A DNA stretch of 16,559 nt from JAFGCR01 sp964538225 (GTDB lineage: Bacteria; Patescibacteriota; Gracilibacteria; UM-FILTER-43-11). Position 1 is the stretch's first letter, and the number at the start of each line of letters is the position of its first letter. Where the stretch lies: the NCBI GenBank assembly GCA_964538225.1, contig CAZIDW010000025.1:1-16559 (forward strand). The letters are read 5' to 3'. Made by a program: the position numbers and the translations under genes. Shown here piece after piece: positions 1 to 5,181 of the stretch. A model generated the notes under the pieces. It did no database searches and had not been told where the DNA came from. It saw only the letters and a program-made list of their open reading frames with translations.

Positions 1-23
1 TGTTTGAAGGTCTAACCTAGATA

Positions 24-43
24 CCTCGACGCTTGCGTCGGGG
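24..43. repeat. GC-rich hairpin downstream of the secreted-protein gene
   Basis: A nine-base arm (24-32) pairs with 35-43 across a two-base TT loop, with one G-T pair. It lies just past the stop of the minus-strand gene at 67. On that strand it is not followed by a T-run, so it is not a standard intrinsic terminator. It could be an mRNA 3'-end stabiliser or a copy of a dispersed palindromic repeat. The window edge hides what lies beyond. Confidence 0.5.
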
Positions 44-66
44 AGTATGTCATTTCCTAATCAGAT

Positions 67-585
67 TTATTGGGCTTGGTTCCAGCGGCCGGATTTTCTG
101 CCTATGGTTTTACCAAAAGGCATGCCGGCTTCTTCCATAAGTGTCTGGGCGCCTTCACGGTCACCGGATTGCATCAGTTCCCGCACCTGTTCCATAACGG
201 CTTTTTGCTCGTCGGTCAGTTCAGGGTAAGGGGCATGGCCTTTAAAGCCTCCTTTTCCCATTCGTTTTTGCGGAAGACCCAGTTCTTCGGCGATTTCACG
301 GGCTTTCTGGCGAAGTTCATGCATCTCACAGAAGCGTTCAAAGTTCCCTTCATTGATGGATTCAAGGATCGGCGGTTCATTGCCGTTTTCAGTCAGCAGG
401 TTGTACCAGGCGTCGTAATCGCATTTTTCAACGGCTTCCATTACGGCTTCATGATTTTCTGCATTGAAACGCATGCCTTTCCCCCGTGTTTCATCCCCTT
501 CATCGGCAGATGTGCTGAAGGCAACAGCCATCAAAATAACCAAAGTGGCTATACCAGTCGGGATGATTTTGTTTATTGTAATCAT
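67..585 (-). CDS. Small secreted helical protein of unknown function, downstream of ECF sigma and putative anti-sigma genes
   Basis: This is a 172-residue protein of unknown function. I start it at the ATG at 585, not the more upstream ATG at 633, because 585 puts a classical signal peptide at the N-terminus: basic NK, then a hydrophobic stretch (about residues 8-23) and STSA before an acidic mature start (cleavage probably after A27). The mature part is charged and helical. It has three degenerate helix-turn-helix-like units, around residues 46-64 (AVMEAVEKCDYDAWYNLL), 73-91 (ILESINEGNFERFCEMHEL) and 129-153 (QVRELMQSGDREGAQTLMEE). An LTDEQ motif at 123-127 recalls the LTxxQ signature of Spy/CpxP-type periplasmic stress proteins, but the similarity is too short for a family call. 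It lies third in a minus-strand series after the ECF sigma factor and its membrane partner, so it may be a target or sensor of that system (inference). Confidence 0.75.
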   Translation of the reverse strand: MITINKIIPTGIATLVILMAVAFSTSADEGDETRGKGMRFNAENHEAVMEAVEKCDYDAWYNLLTENGNEPPILESINEGNFERFCEMHELRQKAREIAEELGLPQKRMGKGGFKGHAPYPELTDEQKAVMEQVRELMQSGDREGAQTLMEEAGMPFGKTIGRKSGRWNQAQ

Positions 586-611
586 AATGTTTAATTTAAA
601 TAATAATGAAT

Positions 612-634
612 GGTGAGCAATCGATTGTCTCACC
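612..634. repeat. Hairpin or palindromic operator upstream of the secreted-protein gene
   Basis: Arm GGTGAGCAAT (612-621) pairs with ATTG (624-627) and CTCACC (629-634), with one bulged T and a CG loop. The core CAATCGATTG is itself a perfect palindrome. It lies in the spacer between the membrane-protein stop (664) and the secreted-protein start (585). It could act as an operator, a 5' leader stem or a processing site within a polycistronic mRNA. It is not followed by a uniform T-run on the minus strand. Confidence 0.5.
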
Positions 635-663
635 CCTTATTACGTTTAATATATTGATTTCTT

Positions 664-1398
664 TCATTTTTTTAATTCCATCTGCCGGAAAAGGGGCGGA
701 GGTTCCATAGGACGGAGCCAGGGGGCAACGCTGAACGCTTTGAATTTGTAATCACCGGTTGCTGTTCCTATCAGTCGAATGCGGACTCCCTGTTTTATTT
801 CAAATTCCCGGCGCATTTTGGCCTTTTGAATGTCTACACGCCAGGGTTCTTTTTTTAAATCCTGCAATAGGATGATCCGGCCGTCTCCCATGTGAATAAT
901 CGTGCCGGCCAGAGAGCCTTCATCCGGGTTGTTCCAGATCATCCGTTTGCCAAAATGCAGACGCTCGTAATAGGGGATTCTGCGGAAGGTTTTTTCCAGA
1001 TTTTCGGAAATACCGGCGGCGTACAGGCCGGCGCCGAAAAGAATTGAGATGACTAAACTTAGTCCGATGATGGCAAATACGTTATGGCGGTAACCGGATT
1101 TAGTGTGGCGCAGGTGATAGTTGGCCAGCGCCAGAAAGCCGATGAGCAGGGCCAGCCAGAAATAGGGCAGGGCCAGAAGCAAAAAACCTGCCACACTACT
1201 GCCCATTTCCCTGTAAACCGCGTAATCCATATCCCGCCACTGGAACAGGATGATGCTCACAGCCATACTGCCGAACAACACCGAGAGGGCAAACAATCCC
1301 CATATCACTGACCGCCTAAACAGGAATATCCATTTGGGGGTCGGTTTTACCTTTTCTTTCTTGATTTTTCCGATGATGGATTTGGCAAGTTGTGACAT
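664..1398 (-). CDS. Three-helix membrane protein, putative anti-sigma factor for the adjacent ECF sigma
   Basis: This 244-residue protein has a basic cytoplasmic-looking N-terminus (residues 1-28, KSIIGKIKKEKVKPTPKW). Three hydrophobic segments follow at about 30-52, 67-92 and 106-128. The soluble C-terminal domain (about 160-227) is predicted to be beta-rich, with the pattern AGTIIHMGDGRIILLQD...WRVDI...VRIRLIGTATGDYKFKAF, suggestive of a small OB-like barrel. Its ATG lies three bases after the sigma-factor stop, so the two are surely cotranscribed, the usual arrangement for an ECF sigma and its anti-sigma factor. It lacks the HxxxCxxC zinc-binding anti-sigma motif, so if it is an anti-sigma factor it is of a non-classical type. 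I recall similar basic-N-terminus, three-helix proteins next to ECF genes in CPR genomes, but cannot check this here. The function is inferred from context. Confidence 0.7.
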   Translation of the reverse strand: MSQLAKSIIGKIKKEKVKPTPKWIFLFRRSVIWGLFALSVLFGSMAVSIILFQWRDMDYAVYREMGSSVAGFLLLALPYFWLALLIGFLALANYHLRHTKSGYRHNVFAIIGLSLVISILFGAGLYAAGISENLEKTFRRIPYYERLHFGKRMIWNNPDEGSLAGTIIHMGDGRIILLQDLKKEPWRVDIQKAKMRREFEIKQGVRIRLIGTATGDYKFKAFSVAPWLRPMEPPPLFRQMELKK

Positions 1399-1401
1399 GG
1401 T

Positions 1402-2001
1402 TTATTGGTTATCGGGTTTATGAAGGTGGTTTTCTATAGCAAGTTGTTTAAATCGAGCTTTGGCGCGGTTGAGCTGGGTGGCAACGGTTCCTTCCGGAAT
1501 TTTTAAGATGTCGCTGATCTCCTCATAACTTTTTTCTTCCAGGAATTTCAGGATGAGGACCGCCCGGTATTTTTCCGGCAGTCCGTCGATGAGTTTGCGG
1601 ACTTTCTGCGCCAGTTCTTTTTGCACGTAATCATCTCTCAAATTGATGTCGTCGGGCAGGATGTTTAAAAAATTCACCCCTTCTTCATTGTCGATCTGAA
1701 CGGTTTTAGGCCGCTTGTCCGTTTTTCGGAAGTGGCTGATGGCTTCGTTATGGGTGATGCGGTAAATCCAGCTGCCGAATGAAAAATCCGTGTCATAATC
1801 GTTCAGGTTTTTGTAGACTTTTAAAAACACTTCCTGCAGTAAGTCTTCAATCATCTCAGTGTCCAGGTGGGTCAGCCGGTGGATGTAGCGGCCCAGTTTT
1901 TCTTCGTAGCGCTGAACTAAACATTCAAAATAATCCGTGTTTTTTAAGGTTAACAGAACGAGCTGTTTATCTGATTTTTTGTCGCACTTTATAGGGCGCA
2001 T
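1402..2001 (-). CDS. ECF-type RNA polymerase sigma factor
   Basis: This 199-residue protein has the two-domain ECF layout and no sigma-3 region. Region 2 spans about residues 23-93, including the core-binding segment DLLQEVFLKVYKNL (53-66) and the -10 recognition segment FGSWIYRITHNEAISHFRK (75-93). A linker follows. Region 4 spans about 136-187, with LPEKYRAVLILKFLEEKSYEEISDILKIPEGTVATQLNRAK, whose helix-turn-helix reads the -35 element. Length is normal for the family (about 180-200). The protein directs RNA polymerase to a dedicated regulon, normally in response to an envelope signal relayed by an anti-sigma factor. The next gene downstream, three bases away, is a membrane protein that fits that partner role. 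The 229-nt upstream region contains tandem repeats instead of a clear sigma-70 promoter, consistent with self-activation, but this is unproven. Confidence 0.93.
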   Translation of the reverse strand: MRPIKCDKKSDKQLVLLTLKNTDYFECLVQRYEEKLGRYIHRLTHLDTEMIEDLLQEVFLKVYKNLNDYDTDFSFGSWIYRITHNEAISHFRKTDKRPKTVQIDNEEGVNFLNILPDDINLRDDYVQKELAQKVRKLIDGLPEKYRAVLILKFLEEKSYEEISDILKIPEGTVATQLNRAKARFKQLAIENHLHKPDNQ

Positions 2002-2067
2002 AATTTAATCGGTTATCGTAACTCGATTCTTGTATCGGCTAATGTTTGTCGCAATCCGATGTCCGAT

Positions 2068-2187
2068 CGAGTTTCGAGATACGCCAAACGAAGACTATAT
2101 ATATTATACGTTATTTAGTTTATATTTCTTTATTATACGTTATTTAGTTTATATTTCTTTCCTTTTAACTGCGAGCTTCGAGATACG
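2068..2187. repeat. Tandem 29-bp duplication nested between 16-bp direct repeats
   Basis: A 29-bp unit beginning TATTATACGTTATTTAG occurs twice head to tail with no mismatch (2102-2130 and 2131-2159). It is flanked by a 16-bp direct repeat CGAG(T/C)TTCGAGATACG at 2068-2083 and 2172-2187, with one mismatch. The set fills most of the spacer between the ECF sigma start (2001) and the pyrE stop (2231). I see no ORF in it. The AT-rich duplicated unit contains TATTATA, which could supply duplicated -10-like elements. Confidence 0.85.
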
Positions 2188-2230
2188 ATTAATGAAAACC
2201 AAAAGGTCAGGTGTCAGATGTCAAATATAA

Positions 2231-2827
2231 TCAGACCTGTGTTTCCGCAATGAATTTTTTGGATCGGTCGTAATCTTCTTCGCTGATCTTTTTCTCCTCT
2301 TTCAGAATGTCCAGAATCTCGTTGATGCCCACGACACTATGAAGTTTGTAGCCTTTTTCCTCCAGTTTTCGGCCACCTCCCTGTTCCCGGTCCACTAAAA
2401 TCACAAAGTCTTTTATTGTTAAACCAGATGCTTCAAAGGGGATGATGGTCTCGAATTTGCTATCTCCGTTGGTGATGAGGTCATCGATGATGAGTGCAGT
2501 GTCACCTTCTTTATACACCCCTTCGATCTTCTTTTTGGTGCCGTAATCTTTCACTTCTGTTCGCGCGTAGACCATCGGCCATTCTTTTTCTAAAGAAATC
2601 GCGGTGGCAATCGGCAAAGCGGTATAAGGAATGCCGGCGATGACATCAAATGTCAGCTTTTCCGCGATCTCAATCATGGCCTGGCTGATCAGTTTCAGGA
2701 CTTTCGGATACGAAACCAGCAGGCGCAGGTCGATGTAAATAGGGGAAATAATTCCGGATTTCAGTTTGAATTCTCCGAATTTAACGGCGCCGATCTTATG
2801 GAGCGCGAGCGCGATGTCTTTTTTCAT
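2231..2827 (-). CDS. pyrE: Orotate phosphoribosyltransferase
   Basis: The enzyme joins orotate to PRPP to give orotidine 5'-monophosphate and pyrophosphate, the fifth step of de novo UMP synthesis, in the cytoplasm. The 198-residue protein has the type I PRTase PRPP-binding motif ALIIDDLITNGDSKFE (residues 111-126) with the paired Asp at 115-116. Upstream is the flexible catalytic loop region KDYGTKKKIEG (93-103), and the N-terminal KLKSGIISPIYIDLR resembles the substrate hood of OPRT. FVILVDREQGG (141-151) follows the PRPP loop as in OPRTs. Length is typical (about 190-210). It is monocistronic here, separated from pyrD and pyrK by about 5 kb, and has its own extended -10 promoter. No pyrF domain is fused to it. 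The 3' spacer has only weak dyad symmetry. Confidence 0.92.
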   Translation of the reverse strand: MKKDIALALHKIGAVKFGEFKLKSGIISPIYIDLRLLVSYPKVLKLISQAMIEIAEKLTFDVIAGIPYTALPIATAISLEKEWPMVYARTEVKDYGTKKKIEGVYKEGDTALIIDDLITNGDSKFETIIPFEASGLTIKDFVILVDREQGGGRKLEEKGYKLHSVVGINEILDILKEEKKISEEDYDRSKKFIAETQV

Positions 2828-2853
2828 GGCAGACTGATTAGAAGTTCAGGGCG

Positions 2854-2862
2854 ATTGTACCA
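2854..2862 (-). promoter_or_regulatory. Extended -10 promoter of pyrE
   Basis: On the minus strand the sequence TGGTACAAT reads TG-N-TACAAT, an extended -10 box ending 26 nt before the pyrE ATG. The -35 region is poor, as is usual for extended -10 promoters. The resulting leader would be about 20 nt, with no Shine-Dalgarno sequence. Confidence 0.55.
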
Positions 2863-2872
2863 GTTTTGGTGT

Positions 2873-2901
2873 TTGCATGAAAGCGTAGAGTGAAGTAAAA
2901 T
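2873..2901 (+). promoter_or_regulatory. Promoter of tRNA-Trp
   Basis: TTGCAT (2873-2878), a 17-base spacer and TAAAAT (2896-2901) lie just upstream of the tRNA, placing transcription start one or two bases before the mature 5' end at 2910. It overlaps the back-to-back pyrE promoter region. Confidence 0.5.
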
Positions 2902-2909
2902 GCCGAGGA

Positions 2910-2983
2910 AGGCCCATAGTGTAATGGTAGCATACCGGTCTCCAAAACCGTTGGTGAGGGTTCGAATCCTTCTGGGCCTGCCA
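2910..2983 (+). tRNA. trnW: tRNA-Trp (anticodon CCA)
   Basis: The cloverleaf is complete. The acceptor AGGCCCA (2910-2916) pairs with TGGGCCT (2973-2979), followed by discriminator G and an encoded CCA (2981-2983). The anticodon loop CTCCAAA carries CCA at 2942-2944, and GGTCTCCAAAACC is the classic tryptophan tRNA anticodon arm. The T arm contains GGTTCGAATCC. The outermost anticodon-stem pair (C2935/T2951) is mismatched, and the D stem is short and contains a G-T pair. Confidence 0.93.
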
Positions 2984-3452
2984 TCCCCAAAATGGACTTA
3001 TAGCCTGTGAGTCTTCCTGCGCTTAATTCCGGAAGCTTCTTCGGCTGACGTCTGTATTTGGGCAATGGGGCTCATCTGGCATCCCTAAAAATGCTGTTCA
3101 TTTTTTAGGTCATACTTACTTTATTTCCCCGTTTGGCGGGAATCACTTCACTGCGTAACGGCAGACTCATCACTTTCCTCTTTCCCCGGAAAATAGCCCT
3201 CCTGCCTATACCTACCCGTCCCATTTTGAAAAGACGCGGGTGACGCGTTCCGAACGGAACAAGCCCTCCGTAGCCATGGGCGAAGGGGGGCGCTGTGCAG
3301 TGAGGACAAGCTTGATTAAATCCATGAAAAGGATCTATGAAAGCTTGAGCATTGCCCTATTGCGGGACCCCCTTTTGTCAGGAAAATTATCTTCTTTCCA
3401 GATTTCCATTTTTTCTTTATATTATGCGTAAGATAAAAAACAAAATATAACT
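2984..3452. other. Gene-free 469-nt spacer between tRNA-Trp and the histidine kinase, rich in small hairpins
   Basis: I find no convincing protein gene. Several dyads are visible. An AT-rich stem (3084-3093 with 3099-3109) is followed by GTCAT, not a T-run. A perfect stem GTTCCG-AA-CGGAAC lies at 3247-3260. A long GC-rich stem-like segment lies at 3264-3290 (CCCTCCGTAGCC against GGGCGAAGGGGG). The HindIII-type palindrome AAGCTT sits at two places, near 3307 and 3340. None matches the conserved cores of tmRNA, RNase P RNA, SRP RNA or 6S RNA that I can recognise. It may hold an unrecognised RNA or dispersed hairpin repeats; the kinase promoter lies at its end. Confidence 0.5.
3395..3423 (+). 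promoter_or_regulatory. Probable promoter of the histidine kinase
   Basis: TTTCCA (3395-3400), 17 bases, then TATATT (3418-3423), ending 29 nt before the ATG. The spacing matches that of the other promoters in this window. The hexamers are only moderately close to consensus. Confidence 0.4.
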
Positions 3453-4871
3453 ATGACTTTTGAAATGATCCGTTCCGTTATCCTTCTTATCGGCTGGCCG
3501 TTTTTAATCGCGGGCAGTGTTATTATCGTAATCAAAGCTTATCATTTTTATCAGAAGACCAATAAGCTGGCCTTGGGGAGGCTGATTATGGCGGAGACGT
3601 TTGGGGTTCTGGTCAGCATGTATTCACTTGGGCTCGTTTCCACCGCTTTTATGTTTCACGATGTGGAGGAGGGGGTTAGAATCGTTCTTCCCATCTTTCT
3701 CGTCTGGTTTGTTGTTATGGTGGCTATTTATCTTATTTCAGAACGGTGGCGGGATGAAGCGGCCAAGATCAATATCCTTTATTACCGGATCAAAGAGCGT
3801 TCCGAAAAGCTGAAACAGGAAAAGGAAAAACTCATTCAGGTTGCCCAGAACATGTCGACGGGGGCTATTCTTTTAGACAATGCAGGCAAGCCCATGTTCA
3901 TCAACCGTGAGGCTAAGGAGATCATTGGCTCCAAGAGTAATAATGAAGGCCGGCTTTTAAAATTACTGTTTAAGAAATTTGCTAAATACCGTTTAAAAGC
4001 ACACGTTGATAACTGTCTTGCCGGTAAGCCTTCTAATATTATGGATGCCGAAGCAGGAGACAGGATTTATGAGATCTGTCTGCGCTGTCTTATCGGCCAT
4101 GCTTCTCAGGCGAATGGCTATTTCGGCCATTTTATCTGGATCCGTGATGTGACGGATGAGAAAATGCTGCTTCGGGCTGAAGACAGTTTTTTAACGGTCG
4201 CTTCCCACAAACTCCGCACACCTTTAACGGGGATCCGCCAGTATACGGATCTGCTTTTAAGAGATAAAAAGTGTACGGCACGCCAGAAAGAATATCTGTC
4301 CGATATAAAATCATGCGCGGATATTATGGCCGATGTGGTGAATCAATTGCTTTACGCCTCCGAAGCTTCCATCAGGAAATTAAAAATCAATCCGAAAAAA
4401 ACCCAGCTTGATCAATTGCTTAAGAAGGCGGTTAATGAACTCAAACCCATTGCCCGGAAAAAGAAAATCAAAATAATCTATCGCCAGGATAGTGAAGCCG
4501 CTTACGATCTTTTAACTGATGCGGATCTGTTATTAAAAGTCCTGAAAGATGTTTTGAACAATGCCATTATTTATTCAACGGACAAAAAACCGGAAGTCAC
4601 CGTTCATCTTAAAAAAGAAAACGGTAATAAATATCAGATCATCATTGCGGATAATGGTATTGGCATCCCTAAAATGGATCATGACAAAATATTCACTAAA
4701 TTCTTCCGTTCCGAAAATGCCCTTAAGGTCCATACGGAAGGGCTCGGCATCAACCTGAACACTGATCGGCGGATCGTCCGTTCCCTGGGGGGTCAGATCT
4801 CGTTTGAATCTAAATTGAATAAAGGCACGGCTTTTACCATTTCCCTTCCTGGCAAACCTCCTAAAAAGTGA
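3453..4871 (+). CDS. Membrane-bound PAS-domain sensor histidine kinase (orphan)
   Basis: This 472-residue protein carries three N-terminal membrane helices (about residues 8-30, 46-67 and 77-96), a short charged coiled coil (100-130) and a PAS-like domain (about 130-235, beginning NMSTGAILLDNAGKPMFINREAKEIIG). A HisKA dimerisation domain follows with phospho-acceptor His252 in SHKLRTPLTG. The HATPase domain has an N box (DVLNNAIIYS, 366-375), a G1 box (DNGIGIP, 400-406), an F box (FTKFFRS, 414-420) and a G2 box (EGLGINL, 429-435). It would autophosphorylate on His252 and pass the phosphate to a response regulator in the cytoplasm. No extracellular sensor domain is present, so the input is probably membrane-embedded or seen by PAS. 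No response regulator is adjacent: it is flanked by the tRNA spacer and a terminator, so its partner is elsewhere. Confidence 0.92.
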   Translation: MTFEMIRSVILLIGWPFLIAGSVIIVIKAYHFYQKTNKLALGRLIMAETFGVLVSMYSLGLVSTAFMFHDVEEGVRIVLPIFLVWFVVMVAIYLISERWRDEAAKINILYYRIKERSEKLKQEKEKLIQVAQNMSTGAILLDNAGKPMFINREAKEIIGSKSNNEGRLLKLLFKKFAKYRLKAHVDNCLAGKPSNIMDAEAGDRIYEICLRCLIGHASQANGYFGHFIWIRDVTDEKMLLRAEDSFLTVASHKLRTPLTGIRQYTDLLLRDKKCTARQKEYLSDIKSCADIMADVVNQLLYASEASIRKLKINPKKTQLDQLLKKAVNELKPIARKKKIKIIYRQDSEAAYDLLTDADLLLKVLKDVLNNAIIYSTDKKPEVTVHLKKENGNKYQIIIADNGIGIPKMDHDKIFTKFFRSENALKVHTEGLGINLNTDRRIVRSLGGQISFESKLNKGTAFTISLPGKPPKK

Positions 4872-4948
4872 TGACGGCGGGTGACTTGATTTATTTTTCA
4901 TTCCTTTCGCGCGCGGGTGGAGGAGATGATGACATAAATCCGGATACC

Positions 4949-4989
4949 ACAAAAACCCCGAATTATGCAATCATGATCAGGGTTTTTGT
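4949..4989. terminator. Bidirectional intrinsic terminator
   Basis: ACAAAAACCC (4949-4958) pairs perfectly with GGGTTTTTGT (4980-4989) across a 21-nt loop. A-run and T-run on the two flanks let it work on both strands. It sits between the convergent histidine kinase (plus) and the Cys-rich peptide gene (minus) and probably ends both transcripts. The loop is long and the stem has few GC pairs, so strength is uncertain. Confidence 0.65.
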
Positions 4990-4995
4990 TATGGT

Positions 4996-5073
4996 TTATT
5001 TACAGTTGCCGCATCCGCAGCCGCCGTCTTTTTTGCAATCACCGCATCCGCAACCTCCATCTGAATTAGTCAT
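4996..5073 (-). CDS. 25-residue Cys/Gly-rich micropeptide, metallothionein-like
   Basis: Reading the minus strand from the ATG at 5073 gives a 25-residue peptide ending in TAA at 4996. After the leader MTNS, it is almost entirely two tandem modules, DGGCGCGDCK and DGGCGCGNCK, separated by one Lys. Six of 25 residues are Cys, in two CxCxxC clusters, the spacing expected for thiolate metal binding. Such a peptide could chelate Zn, Cu or Cd, or be a Cys-rich modified peptide; function is unknown. Support for a real gene comes from context: a good sigma-70 promoter ends 34 nt upstream, and a bidirectional terminator follows seven bases after the stop. It is too short for standard gene callers. 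It is divergent from the Na+/phosphate cotransporter gene. No Shine-Dalgarno motif is seen, as for neighbouring genes. The alternative is chance coding in a GC-rich microrepeat, which the promoter/terminator pair makes less likely. Confidence 0.72.
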   Translation of the reverse strand: MTNSDGGCGCGDCKKDGGCGCGNCK

Positions 5074-5107
5074 GGTATTTATAGGTTAATAATAAGAGGG
5101 TTATTTT

Positions 5108-5135
5108 ATTATATCGTTTTTTTTGATTAATTCAA
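5108..5135 (-). promoter_or_regulatory. Promoter of the Cys-rich micropeptide
   Basis: On the minus strand, TTGAAT (plus 5130-5135), a 16-base spacer and TATAAT (plus 5108-5113). The -10 box ends 34 nt before the ATG at 5073. It is back to back with the promoter of the Na+/phosphate cotransporter. Confidence 0.65.
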
Positions 5136-5146
5136 TTTTTTTGATT

Positions 5147-5155
5147 TGCTATAAT
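5147..5155 (+). promoter_or_regulatory. Extended -10 promoter of the Na+/phosphate cotransporter
   Basis: TGCTATAAT is a perfect extended -10 element (TG-N-TATAAT). It ends 26 nt before the ATG at 5182. TTGATT at 5123-5128 is a possible -35 but at a long 21-base spacing. Confidence 0.65.
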
Positions 5156-5181
5156 AGGTTTAACCAATAAACACAAAAAAC

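Noticed and set aside
2838..3065. 75-codon minus-strand ORF containing GPEGFEPSPTVLETGMLPLHYGPSS
   Set aside because: It is the antisense translation of the tRNA-Trp gene, a familiar artefact in protein databases.
3084..3109. Terminator for tRNA-Trp or pre-kinase transcript
   Set aside because: The stem is AT-rich and followed by GTCAT, not a T-run; a terminator call would be weak.
3240..3431. 63-codon plus-strand ORF before the histidine kinase
   Set aside because: It runs through GC-rich hairpins, has no recognisable motif or start signal and overlaps the kinase promoter.
2984..3452. tmRNA, RNase P RNA, SRP RNA or 6S RNA
   Set aside because: None of the conserved core sequences of these RNAs can be read on either strand.
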